The translations under genes and the position numbers were made by a program. Shown here in pieces: positions 1 through 6,709 of a DNA stretch of 16,841 nt; the stretch's first letter is position 1; each line of letters starts with the position of its first letter. This stretch comes from Candidatus Bathyarchaeota archaeon (GTDB taxonomy: Archaea > Asgardarchaeota > Lokiarchaeia > Sigyniarchaeales > Sigyniarchaeaceae): NCBI GenBank assembly GCA_014729935.1, contig WJJB01000384.1, positions 1-16,841 on the forward strand, written 5' to 3'. Below the pieces are notes generated by a model. The model searched no databases and was not told the origin of the DNA. It saw only the letters and a list, made by a program, of their open reading frames with translations.

Positions 1-32
1 CTGTTGATTACGGGAAGAGAGAGTGAAGAAAC

Positions 33-455
33 ATGGCAGAAATCAAGGATAACTTGTTGTACACGAAAACTCATCAATGGTACGATCCAGAATCGGGAAA
101 GGTAGGCATCACGGATCACGCGCAGGATCAATTGGGCGAGATCGTTTATGTTGAATTGCTGTGGGATGATGGCTTGGCTGGTACTGAAGTTAGTGCAGTT
201 ACCTACGATGGAGACGAACCCGCCAGCGATCCAATCGATGATATCTCGGTTGAAAGTCAGAAAGCGGTAGGTGATATTTATGCACCACTATCTGGCGAGA
301 TCACGTCCGTGAACGAGGATCTCATGGATGAGCCAGAAAAAGTGAATGAAGACCCTTATGGCGAGGGTTGGTTATTTACATTGGATCCATCTGATTTTGA
401 CGGTGAGAAAGGAAACTTGCTTGATGCAGCTGCCTACAAGGCATTTTGCGAGTAA
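33..455 (+). CDS. gcvH: Glycine cleavage system H-like lipoyl carrier protein
   Basis: 140-residue GcvH-like protein. GcvH carries a lipoyl group on a lysine and shuttles the aminomethyl intermediate between the P, T and L proteins. The family signature is clear: the N-terminal TKTHQWY segment, QDQLGEIVYVEL (residues 32-43), and the lipoylation hairpin VESQKAVGDIYAPLSGEI with the modified lysine at K77. It is about 10-15 residues longer than usual because of an acidic insertion (about residues 50-70) just before the lipoyl lysine. No gcvT, gcvP or lipoyl-ligase gene lies in the window, so it may be a stand-alone lipoyl carrier and not part of a glycine cleavage operon. The ATG at 33 is preceded by a purine-rich stretch with GTGA, a weak Shine-Dalgarno. 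The promoter is outside the window. Family assignment is confident; the physiological role is not. Confidence 0.9.
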   Translation: MAEIKDNLLYTKTHQWYDPESGKVGITDHAQDQLGEIVYVELLWDDGLAGTEVSAVTYDGDEPASDPIDDISVESQKAVGDIYAPLSGEITSVNEDLMDEPEKVNEDPYGEGWLFTLDPSDFDGEKGNLLDAAAYKAFCE

Positions 456-466
456 CCCTGATTCAT

Positions 467-495
467 GGAGCATTGCTCCCTCTCCTTTATTTTTT
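467..495 (+). terminator. Hairpin plus T-tract terminator after gcvH
   Basis: Stem GGAGC (467-471), loop ATT, stem GCTCC (475-479), then a pyrimidine-rich run ending in six T residues (490-495). It starts 12 bases after the gcvH stop codon, the right place for a transcription terminator. Archaeal termination depends mainly on the T tract, so the hairpin itself may be incidental. Confidence 0.5.
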
Positions 496-755
496 GTCCA
501 CTCACCCGGTCTAGGTAAACTCCACTCTTCCTCTTTAATCTACTGAAAAACACCCACGAATCGTATGTCCGGGTTGTTTCCCTGTTCCATGGCATGAGTT
601 ACTTTTAGGCTGGCTATAATGATCGAAACGGGAGTGAATCTTTATTTACACTAAACTAATATTGAGTATAGGAATTATCCAACTGTACCAAGTTGGATGA
701 CAGTATTTCTTGTGGGGCATGAGCATTGCACGTGGTAGAAATAGGTCTGTTGTAC
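496..755. other. Intergenic region with upstream regulatory sequence
   Basis: No coding sequence is convincing here. The part nearest the downstream gene is AT-rich and has several TATA-like stretches (TATAAT near 615, TTTATTTACA at 641-650, GAGTATAGG near 664), so the promoter cannot be fixed by eye. It also contains the inverted repeat at 677-698, listed separately. Confidence 0.4.
677..698. repeat. Perfect 8-bp inverted repeat upstream of 756-1250 gene
   Basis: Arms ATCCAACT (677-684) and AGTTGGAT (691-698) are exact reverse complements separated by six bases. The centre lies about 70 bases before the ATG at 756, and the repeat sits just downstream of TATA-like sequence. It could be an operator for a dimeric regulator or a hairpin in the 5' leader of the mRNA. 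No T tract follows, which argues against a terminator. Confidence 0.45.
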
Positions 756-1250
756 ATGGAAAAACCTCTCGTTCGCTTGGGATTCTACCGCAGGAACGAG
801 TTACTCGACGATACCACGTCCAAGCGAATTTTCATAGCTTTATATGGGCTGTTTAGGGAGATTTTTGACGATACATTGCAGGAGCTTGATTTTGATGATT
901 ACCGGGTCTTGTTCTACGTCTTTCCCATCAAGGGGGCTCCTGCCAAGGATACCAACAAGATAGATGATGAACGCATACTGGTCTATTGCGTGCTCGATCT
1001 TGAAGGGAGGAAATCTAACAATGTATTTCGCGATACCATGAAATTGAAGATGGTTAAACTTAGTGAACTTTTCAGGAAACGATATTCTCAAGATGAATTC
1101 ATGGTTCTCGTGAAGACCCATAATTTCAAACCATTCATGAGTGACCTGATGGCAGTGTTCAAGGACCTCACGATACCTTCTACAGACAGGTTTGGTACCA
1201 TTTTCGGGAATCCGCCATACCACGAAGGCAATGGGAAAGGTTCAGAATAG
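756..1250 (+). CDS. Uncharacterised 164-residue protein
   Basis: I do not recognise a family with certainty. The predicted pattern is mixed alpha/beta: an N-terminal strand (PLVRLGFY), a helix (KRIFIALYGLFREIF), two strands (YRVLFYVFPI and RILVYCVLDL), then helices and another strand (EFMVLVKTH). There is no signal peptide or membrane segment. A longin- or roadblock-like cytoplasmic fold is possible, since such small proteins are abundant in Asgard archaea, but this is only a guess from the strand/helix order. The frame can be extended to a TTG at 726. I prefer the ATG at 756 because AGGT (743-746) sits nine bases before it. It converges on the Nudix gene that ends at 1289. Confidence 0.7.
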   Translation: MEKPLVRLGFYRRNELLDDTTSKRIFIALYGLFREIFDDTLQELDFDDYRVLFYVFPIKGAPAKDTNKIDDERILVYCVLDLEGRKSNNVFRDTMKLKMVKLSELFRKRYSQDEFMVLVKTHNFKPFMSDLMAVFKDLTIPSTDRFGTIFGNPPYHEGNGKGSE

Positions 1251-1288
1251 AACATTCTTGATCCCCCCTGATGGTTTCTAGGACCATG

Positions 1289-1846
1289 TTACACCGGGAA
1301 GTATCCTTTCTCATGAAAGTAAAAGAAAAAGGCGTTGATCACGAGAGAATGCGTGATTATGCCATCATGAATATGCTTGAATGCCTGCCTTGGTGAAACG
1401 GTGCACGAGGATACGCGTTCGTTTGGCCCGTCGAATTCAGGTTCACCTAGTTTCTTGGCATTATCAATCAAGAACGTGTAACAGGAATGGCGGTGGATGG
1501 CTGGATTCGGGTTCACCTTCCCGATGAGCTTGGTTGATTCTCCCTTGTATCCCGTCTCCTCGTGAAGTTCCCTTTCAGCTGCAACCGAAGGTTCCTCACC
1601 TGATTCTATGATACCACCGGGTATTTCAAGCTCCACCTTGTTGGAACCAAAGCGGAACTGTCGAATGAGAACTACTTCCCCGGTTGTAGTTTCCGCTATG
1701 ATATTCACCCAATCATTGCTTCTGATGAGAAAAGTCTCGATCTCCCTTCCATCGTGTGGATTCTCAAAGATAACCTCATCAACCGAGAAAATTTTGAAAG
1801 ATCCCCTTTCCGTGGTGCCCTTTTTCTTCCAATCCCTGATCTCCAT
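1289..1846 (-). CDS. Nudix hydrolase, ADP-ribose/ADP-sugar pyrophosphatase type
   Basis: 185-residue Nudix hydrolase. The complete Nudix box (G-x5-E-x7-REUxEExGU) is present, starting GGIIESGEEP and ending RELHEETGY, which supplies the metal-binding glutamates. The N-terminal half (MEIRDWKKK, later TTGEVVLIRQFRFG) resembles ADP-ribose pyrophosphatases, which split ADP-ribose or related nucleoside diphosphate sugars into AMP and a sugar phosphate. The frame is open up to 1903, inside the mutase gene. The ATG at 1846 is preferred because GAAGGGA, overlapping the mutase TGA stop, lies nine bases before it and family proteins start at this point. As the last gene of the PGI/PMI-mutase-Nudix unit, it may recycle nucleotide sugars made from the mutase product. 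Exact substrate is unknown. Confidence 0.88.
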   Translation of the reverse strand: MEIRDWKKKGTTERGSFKIFSVDEVIFENPHDGREIETFLIRSNDWVNIIAETTTGEVVLIRQFRFGSNKVELEIPGGIIESGEEPSVAAERELHEETGYKGESTKLIGKVNPNPAIHRHSCYTFLIDNAKKLGEPEFDGPNERVSSCTVSPRQAFKHIHDGIITHSLVINAFFFYFHEKGYFPV

Positions 1847-1860
1847 GCTATGCATTCCCT

Positions 1861-3261
1861 TCAGATTGAATTCATGGCTTCCTTCACGAGCTTGATACCC
1901 CATTTCGCGAGGGCTATTGCACCTTTCATTGACTTGCTATCGGCAAAACTCCTGAATTTTGGTTCTGTTCCGGACGGTCGTATCAGGACGGAGCCCCCGT
2001 CCTTGAAAATCTTCACGCCATCTATAAGCGTTCGTCGTTCCTCGCTGGTAACTTTCTTGATGCGAGCCAAGATATCATCCTTTAAATAATTCTCCACCTT
2101 TATGGTTTCCTTGTGAAGGTGATACTTGGGAAGCTCTGCAAAAAGCTCGGACAATGGAACATTTCGCTTCACGAGAATCTTGATGATGAGTGCCAAGGCG
2201 ACGCCCCCATCACGGACGGGTTGGAATGGCGTGTAAAATATGCCGCCGTTCTCTTCCCCCGCTATCATGGCATCCAGTTCCTGCATGCGACGGGAAACGG
2301 TGATGCTACCCACCTTGGTCCATTCCAGTTTGGCACCCCTGGCGTTCACGATCTCATCCACGAGCATGGATGAGCTCACGGGGGTAACGACCCATCCCTT
2401 ATACGTTTCCAAGAGATGATTCAAGATAACTGCAAAACTCTCGTCTCCCCAATGGAACACTCCCTTGTCATCAATGAATATTGCCCTATCGCCATCTCCA
2501 TCGAACCCGATCCCGAACGATGCTCGTTCCTTGACGATTGCATCCTTCAACTGTTCCAACGATCTTGGCGTGGGTTCCGACACGCGATTGGGAAACGTGC
2601 CATCCGGTTCATCAAAGATCGATGTCACCCTCACGCCTATATCATCCAAGAGCTCCTTGAAGTAGGAACACGCGATTCCATTCCCTGGATCTACCACCAC
2701 GTGGATATCCCTGGCTCCATGGCCATCGATGGGAATGACTTCGCCGATACGTTTCCTGTAATACTTCACGATATCGGGATTGTGCTCGAGTAATCCCATA
2801 CCATTCCATTCGGGTAAACTGAACCCAGGTACCTCGTTATTGAAAATGCTCTCGATTTCACGTTCCTTGGAGGCGGGGAGCTCGATGCCGTCCCTATCTA
2901 TCACCTTGATCCCGTTGAATTCAGGGGGATTGTGGGACGCAGTGATCATGAGGCCCATGTCGAATCTTGCGGTATCCTTGATGTATTTTTGCAATGCAGG
3001 AGTCGGGGTGAAACCAGCATCTTCCACATTAACTCCAGATCCGAGGAGTCCCGCAACGAGGCCAGATTTCACCATGGCCCCGGAAACACGATAATCGGTA
3101 CCGACAAGTACCTTGCCACCTCCAAGGTAAGTTCCCATGGATTGGCCGATGCGCGTGCAAGTGGCTGGAGTGAGATCGACATTGGCGATCCCGCGTATTC
3201 CATTCGTGGTGAATTTCAATGATCTTGATTCTTGTGCTACCAAAACATGTTCACCTTTCAT
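1861..3261 (-). CDS. Phosphoglucomutase/phosphomannomutase/phosphoglucosamine mutase family protein
   Basis: Alpha-D-phosphohexomutase of about 466 residues that interconverts hexose 6-phosphates and 1-phosphates. All four family signatures are present: the phosphoserine loop MITASHNP, the metal-binding loop DGDGDR, the sugar-binding loop GEENGG, and the C-terminal phosphate-binding RPSGTEPKFR. The N-terminal TTNGIRG matches the usual GTNGIRG. Archaeal members may act on glucose-, mannose- or glucosamine-phosphate, and sequence alone does not settle which. The gene overlaps the end of the PGI/PMI gene. An ATG at 3261 gives an 11-base overlap; the frame extends to another ATG at 3288. A TTG a few codons further in, with GGTGA upstream, is a third possible start. 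The upstream isomerase makes the 6-phosphate substrates, so the pair forms a route to sugar 1-phosphates for nucleotide-sugar synthesis. Confidence 0.9.
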   Translation of the reverse strand: MKGEHVLVAQESRSLKFTTNGIRGIANVDLTPATCTRIGQSMGTYLGGGKVLVGTDYRVSGAMVKSGLVAGLLGSGVNVEDAGFTPTPALQKYIKDTARFDMGLMITASHNPPEFNGIKVIDRDGIELPASKEREIESIFNNEVPGFSLPEWNGMGLLEHNPDIVKYYRKRIGEVIPIDGHGARDIHVVVDPGNGIACSYFKELLDDIGVRVTSIFDEPDGTFPNRVSEPTPRSLEQLKDAIVKERASFGIGFDGDGDRAIFIDDKGVFHWGDESFAVILNHLLETYKGWVVTPVSSSMLVDEIVNARGAKLEWTKVGSITVSRRMQELDAMIAGEENGGIFYTPFQPVRDGGVALALIIKILVKRNVPLSELFAELPKYHLHKETIKVENYLKDDILARIKKVTSEERRTLIDGVKIFKDGGSVLIRPSGTEPKFRSFADSKSMKGAIALAKWGIKLVKEAMNSI

Positions 3262-4420
3262 CCTGTTGTTGTATGATGCGTTCGACACGTGCCTTGATTT
3301 CCTCCTGCACGTGTACCTTGTTTTTTAATTCTTCCTTGAGACCTTGAATGTAAGTTACTGGCGTGGGATCCTTTCCATTCAAAAATGCAAGGTAAATGCT
3401 CATGAAATCACCCATGTACACCAAGGAGAGCATGCGGGCGAGTCGAGAAGTCCCGCGTGCTACCAAATTAATGCATGCTGCTGCCTTTTCTTCCAGAATA
3501 CCCTTCGTGTATCTCACCCGAACACCCATGGAACCAGCCTCTTGCTTTTCATCCCGCAACAAGATGCAAGAGACGTGCATAGATACATCAGGAGCTACTT
3601 CCCATCCCACAGTCTCGTTATGATTTAGCTCTGGAAAAAAATCGTGATATGCAGGATTCTTCCCATTTTCGTTTATCTGGCCCTTCAAGCGCCGCGCAAC
3701 ACTGACCAGGCAACCATGGCCATATATTGCAATGATGGTCTTGAACACCTTCAATGCGGCTTGCTTCATGGGATTTTCGTTCACCGTGGATTCTCTACCG
3801 CATTCCGAGGCTAAAGTGTGAAGGATCGCTGATGTTTCTTCGAGCTCGGTAATGATCTTTTCCTCGGGCACGATACCCGTGCCAGCCATCAGGATGGCAA
3901 GGGCGGTGAATAAATACAGCAGGGCCGCACGGGGTTGATAGCCACTTGGCAGGTGAATGCATAATCCATTCACCCTTTCAAGGAAGGAGGCCAATAACCC
4001 CCCGGAGGTGATGCCAATGCAAGTAACTTCACGCTCGATCGCATCGGCGAAACAGCTTAATGTTTCCTCCGTGTTACCAGAATAGGATAGAAAAATACCC
4101 AAGTAATGGTTGGTAATGTAAACCGGTAATGAATAACCTCGAACGACAATAATGGGTATATCCATGGCATCTTGCAACCAATCGCGCAATAAATCTCCAG
4201 AAATTGCAGACCCACCCATGCCAACGACGAAAATACCCTTCAGTTTTCCTCTCGAGATATAATTTGATACCTTCTCGATGATTCGCGTTTTTTGAACACG
4301 GGCCATGGATTCAATGCACCAGTCCATGAATCCGGGAGATTTTTCCACGATACCAAGCATGTCTCCTGAATCGAGCTCCTTCAACCTCTTGCGATCATCA
4401 AGAATGCTGGTGAGCGTCAT
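3251..4420 (-). CDS. Bifunctional phosphoglucose/phosphomannose isomerase
   Basis: 389-residue SIS-fold enzyme of the archaeal/thermophile PGI/PMI family, which interconverts fructose 6-phosphate with glucose 6-phosphate and mannose 6-phosphate. Diagnostic segments are GMGGSAISGDLL (first SIS phosphate loop), SYSGNTEETL (second loop), GYQPRAAL, FPELNHNE (containing the Glu and His expected in the active site) and the C-terminal KDPTPVTYIQGLK. Length fits the family (about 300-390) but with a longer N-terminus. A TATA-like CAATATAT on the minus strand (4445-4452) lies about 28 bases before the ATG, and no Shine-Dalgarno is visible, so the transcript is probably leaderless. It is the first gene of the unit with the mutase and Nudix genes, which overlap or nearly touch it. 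Confidence 0.92.
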   Translation of the reverse strand: MTLTSILDDRKRLKELDSGDMLGIVEKSPGFMDWCIESMARVQKTRIIEKVSNYISRGKLKGIFVVGMGGSAISGDLLRDWLQDAMDIPIIVVRGYSLPVYITNHYLGIFLSYSGNTEETLSCFADAIEREVTCIGITSGGLLASFLERVNGLCIHLPSGYQPRAALLYLFTALAILMAGTGIVPEEKIITELEETSAILHTLASECGRESTVNENPMKQAALKVFKTIIAIYGHGCLVSVARRLKGQINENGKNPAYHDFFPELNHNETVGWEVAPDVSMHVSCILLRDEKQEAGSMGVRVRYTKGILEEKAAACINLVARGTSRLARMLSLVYMGDFMSIYLAFLNGKDPTPVTYIQGLKEELKNKVHVQEEIKARVERIIQQQDER

Positions 4421-4442
4421 CAGGCAAGGAGAAAGCCGGGCA

Positions 4443-4453
4443 CGATATATTGA
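4443..4453 (-). promoter_or_regulatory. TATA box for the PGI/PMI unit
   Basis: Minus-strand AATCAATATATCG centred about 28 bases upstream of the ATG at 4420. In archaea transcription starts roughly 25 bases after the TATA centre, so the start codon would be at or within a few bases of the 5' end. Confidence 0.5.
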
Positions 4454-4468
4454 TTTCCCCCTAGTTGA

Positions 4469-5011
4469 TTACATGTAATACACAGTGGAGCTCCTGTCAA
4501 ATCCCTTGACCAGTTCAATGGAGCGAGTATCTGGGGTGAATTGGTATTCAACTGGCGCATACCGGTGCCTCGGGAAGAAATACCCGATGCCATGCTTTGC
4601 CATCAACGTTACCGGGTGATCCTCAGGGAATACTTTCCTCGATACTTCCCGCGTGATTTTCCTGCAAGTCCCCTCATCAAGGAACCCGAGAGCGTGGATG
4701 TACTCGTGTTGCAATACATGGTAAACGTATGCTTCCACGATTTCCTCTCGATCCAATTGACGGGCATTTTTGTTCCATCGTGATGCGGTTTCCCCCGTCG
4801 CCAATAATACCTGTAATGCACGCCGGTTCATGAGAATCATGGTTCCTCCCGAGAAGAACATCCCCCCGATGAAACCTCGTGAAGAAATACCCATATCCAC
4901 CAATCCCAAGCTCAATCCTGCACGCTGCCTTCCAAGGACGTGCTTGACATCCCGCTTCACCTGTTCGAATATATCAGGCATTGCCTGTTTCAATTTTCTC
5001 AAGTCCATCAT
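4469..5011 (-). CDS. Putative zinc metalloprotease with HExxHxxGxxD motif
   Basis: About 180 residues, no signal peptide or membrane segment. The central helix contains QHEYIHALGFLDEG (HEYIH at residues 102-106 from the ATG at 5011). This matches HExxHxxGxxD: two His ligands, the catalytic Glu, a Gly turn and an Asp in the third-ligand position, the pattern of metzincin-type peptidases with an Asp ligand. A downstream methionine (VTLMAKHG) could act as a Met-turn. I cannot assign a named family. The frame extends to a TTG at 5029. A minus-strand TATA (GTTATATA, 5031-5038) places the transcription start near 5009, so ATG 5011 or 5008 read as a leaderless message is preferred. It lies 48 bases upstream of the PGI/PMI gene, which appears to have its own promoter. 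Confidence 0.72.
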   Translation of the reverse strand: MMDLRKLKQAMPDIFEQVKRDVKHVLGRQRAGLSLGLVDMGISSRGFIGGMFFSGGTMILMNRRALQVLLATGETASRWNKNARQLDREEIVEAYVYHVLQHEYIHALGFLDEGTCRKITREVSRKVFPEDHPVTLMAKHGIGYFFPRHRYAPVEYQFTPDTRSIELVKGFDRSSTVYYM

Positions 5012-5030
5012 GATGTTCGACGGTTCCAAG

Positions 5031-5038
5031 TATATAAC
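5031..5038 (-). promoter_or_regulatory. TATA box for putative metalloprotease gene
   Basis: GTTATATA on the minus strand, centred about 23-26 bases before the ATGs at 5011 and 5008. It overlaps the last bases of the longest possible frame (to TTG 5029) and so argues against that longer start. Confidence 0.55.
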
Positions 5039-5110
5039 TTCCCCCGTTATGTGATATCGCCACGAAATATCCCGCGGGCATGATACAAGTGCAATCTTCT
5101 TTAACCAAGA

Positions 5111-5119
5111 ATTTAATAA
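5111..5119 (+). promoter_or_regulatory. TATA box and Shine-Dalgarno for 5154-5744 gene
   Basis: ATTTAATAA is followed about 25 bases later by the expected start of transcription near 5139. The Shine-Dalgarno AGGTGG (5141-5146) lies seven bases before the ATG at 5154. The message would have a short leader of about 15 bases. Confidence 0.6.
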
Positions 5120-5153
5120 CTAGCTATCAACAGGACTCGAAGGTGGAAGCAAC

Positions 5154-5744
5154 ATGGTGAATGATACTTCCGTGGTAGAGATAGACAAGGCGCTTGGCGA
5201 AATTGACAAGCTTGAAGATGAAATGGTTGGCGTGCGCGAATCGCTTAAAAAACTCGATCGCCTCACGGGGATCCTCTCCGATGTTCGACGGATCCTGCAC
5301 GGTAGCAAGGATGCGATTAATCAACTAGATTTCGAACGCCGCGTGCTCGAGGAGGAGAAGAAAAAGAAGGATGAGGAGATCTCACAGCTCACGGGTGAAC
5401 AGCGAAAGATATTGGAGGAATATGACCAGATTGAATCACAGCTGAAAAAATTCCAATCTTTAGTGAGCAAATTCGAGGAAAAGGAATTTAAGTTTGAAGA
5501 CGTGAAGGCCATGCTCAGCATCTTCACGATTTTGCTCGAGGAGATATTTCAAGGACAACCCCATGCCAGGATACTTTTTACATTGCACGGTGGTGCCAGT
5601 TCCATGACACGGGACCAGCTCAAGAATGCAACCGGTATCAGTGGCGCCATGGTATTGCGGGCGGTGCATGAGCTTGATCGGGCGGACCTCGTGAAATATG
5701 ATTCAGATACCAGCGAGGTGACGCTAGTCCGCCGAATCTATTAG
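5154..5744 (+). CDS. Coiled-coil protein with C-terminal winged-helix domain
   Basis: 196 residues. Residues about 5-115 are highly charged and helical, with a clear coiled coil through the lysine/glutamate-rich EEEKKKKDEEISQLTGE stretch. Residues about 120-196 read as a winged helix-turn-helix: LLEEIFQGQPHARILFTLH, then a recognition-helix region NATGISGAMVLRAVHELDR, then a wing (LVKYDSDTSEVTLVRR). This suggests a dimeric DNA-binding regulator or a scaffold that uses the winged helix for protein contacts. There are no catalytic motifs and no membrane segment. It starts at a well-supported ATG with AGGTGG seven bases upstream. It diverges from the metalloprotease gene. The target is unknown. 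Confidence 0.78.
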   Translation: MVNDTSVVEIDKALGEIDKLEDEMVGVRESLKKLDRLTGILSDVRRILHGSKDAINQLDFERRVLEEEKKKKDEEISQLTGEQRKILEEYDQIESQLKKFQSLVSKFEEKEFKFEDVKAMLSIFTILLEEIFQGQPHARILFTLHGGASSMTRDQLKNATGISGAMVLRAVHELDRADLVKYDSDTSEVTLVRRIY

Positions 5745-5785
5745 GATGCCACATGGTATCATTCAATGCAATTCCCGGTCCAAAA

Positions 5786-5795
5786 TTTTTTAAAC
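5786..5795 (+). promoter_or_regulatory. TATA box for small membrane protein gene 5855-6091
   Basis: TTTTTTAAAC followed by the Shine-Dalgarno AGGAG (5841-5845) nine bases before ATG 5855. The preceding T-rich stretch may also end transcription of the upstream gene. Confidence 0.45.
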
Positions 5796-5854
5796 TACTA
5801 ACAAGATCTTCATGAGAGGAACATTCTTGAAATGTGCCTTAGGAGATAATCGAT

Positions 5855-6091
5855 ATGCAAGGTATTTCAGCAAGAGATTTCGAGGTTCTTTGCAAGAAGC
5901 ATAATGGATTGTGCCTGTTTTTCCAAGCAAGCACCCTCATCGCCTTCGTGCTATCCGTGATCATCATCGTGTACAATTATTTTATCAAATTGGATATGCC
6001 AATGCACGGCTTGGCATATTTACTCCTTGGCATCATCGTGACGTCATTAGTAGTCGTGATCCTGCAGAAACTCAAGTTCAAGCGTGATTAA
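5855..6091 (+). CDS. Small two-transmembrane protein
   Basis: 78 residues with two hydrophobic segments: about residues 19-42 (LCLFFQASTLIAFVLSVIII) and 50-71 (GLAYLLLGIIVTSLVVVIL), joined by a short loop and ending in a basic tail (KLKFKRD). The positive-inside rule puts the C-terminus in the cytoplasm, so the N-terminus is probably cytoplasmic too. The start is well supported by AGGAG at 5841-5845. It lies 110 bases after the coiled-coil/winged-helix gene, with its own TATA-like element. I recognise no family. Confidence 0.65.
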   Translation: MQGISARDFEVLCKKHNGLCLFFQASTLIAFVLSVIIIVYNYFIKLDMPMHGLAYLLLGIIVTSLVVVILQKLKFKRD

Positions 6092-6192
6092 CCTGGTGAA
6101 ACGGGTTCATTCGGCACCTACCAGCCCTTTCCTTTTTCTAATCATTTCTATAGTTTCAAGCGATTAGTTTTTATTCTAGGCAACTAAAACTC

Positions 6193-6201
6193 TATTTAAT
6201 A
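6193..6201 (+). promoter_or_regulatory. TATA box for DPM2-like gene
   Basis: TATTTAATA about 75 bases before the ATG at 6275, giving a leader of roughly 50 bases. The Shine-Dalgarno GAGGT (6263-6267) is seven bases before the start. Confidence 0.5.
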
Positions 6202-6274
6202 CCCTTCCCCTGCGTCCCTTGGTATCCCCGGATTGTGGTGGTAGGGTGAAAATTGCACCGTTGAGGTAATATTC

Positions 6275-6613
6275 ATGGCTAAAGACAAGACTATTGGAGC
6301 AATCATCTTGGTAGGTGCTGCCGCACTACTCGTCTTTTACACGTTCTGGTTGATCGGTGGATTCATCCAAGATAATATAGTTCCTGGGAATATCTGGGAT
6401 AAGCTAAGCTGGTTCCCCCACATACCCGGACTTCCGTGGGAGCTTGCAGTGATCATTCCGTTGTGGCTGGTGGCAGCACTCGTCCTCGCGATCGCTATCT
6501 GGATCGGTTGGAGCATGTTGACAACCCCACCACCTGTGCCACTGGAGGAGCTAGAAGAGCAGCTTGAGGCAGAGGAAGCCGAGGCAGCAGCAGCCGAGGG
6601 CGACTCAGAATAA
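6275..6613 (+). CDS. DPM2-like two-transmembrane protein with acidic tail
   Basis: 112 residues. Two membrane helices (about 6-32 and 55-84) are followed by a proline-rich hinge (TPPPVPLEE) and a Glu/Ala-rich acidic tail (about 90-112). The membrane part follows the DPM2 pattern: an N-terminal D-x-x-[VI]-G (DKTIG), an aromatic motif in the first helix (FYTFW against FTYYTAW), a short loop, a second helix that begins AVIIPL (against AVAIPL) and ends W-ML. In eukaryotes DPM2 stabilises dolichol-phosphate-mannose synthase in the ER membrane. A similar helper role for a membrane glycosyltransferase is inferred, not shown. The acidic tail is absent from eukaryotic DPM2. It could be an unrelated two-helix protein with chance similarity. 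Confidence 0.6.
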   Translation: MAKDKTIGAIILVGAAALLVFYTFWLIGGFIQDNIVPGNIWDKLSWFPHIPGLPWELAVIIPLWLVAALVLAIAIWIGWSMLTTPPPVPLEELEEQLEAEEAEAAAAEGDSE

Positions 6614-6658
6614 GCATGCACTTGCATGCCTTCCATTTTTCACCGTTTTTATTTTTTC
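6614..6658 (+). terminator. Hairpin with T tracts after DPM2-like gene
   Basis: GCATGC (6614-6619) and GCATGC (6624-6629) form a stem directly after the TAA stop codon. T-rich runs follow (TTTTT near 6636, TTTTTATTTTTT at 6646-6657). It lies between convergent genes, where efficient termination is expected. Confidence 0.55.
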
Positions 6659-6709
6659 TCCTTAACGTGCGTGCCTGATTGCAAATCTCCATGGATGGGT
6701 GGAATGATT

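Noticed and set aside
726..755. TTG-initiated N-terminal extension of the 756-1250 gene
   Set aside because: The ATG at 756 has an AGGT nine bases upstream, and the extra ten residues add nothing recognisable.
1847..1903. Longer N-terminus of the Nudix hydrolase
   Set aside because: It would overlap the mutase gene. The ATG at 1846 has a well-placed GAAGGGA and matches where family members begin.
2416..2793. 125-residue open frame on the plus strand inside the mutase gene
   Set aside because: Shadow of the phosphohexomutase, which has all four family signatures in its own frame.
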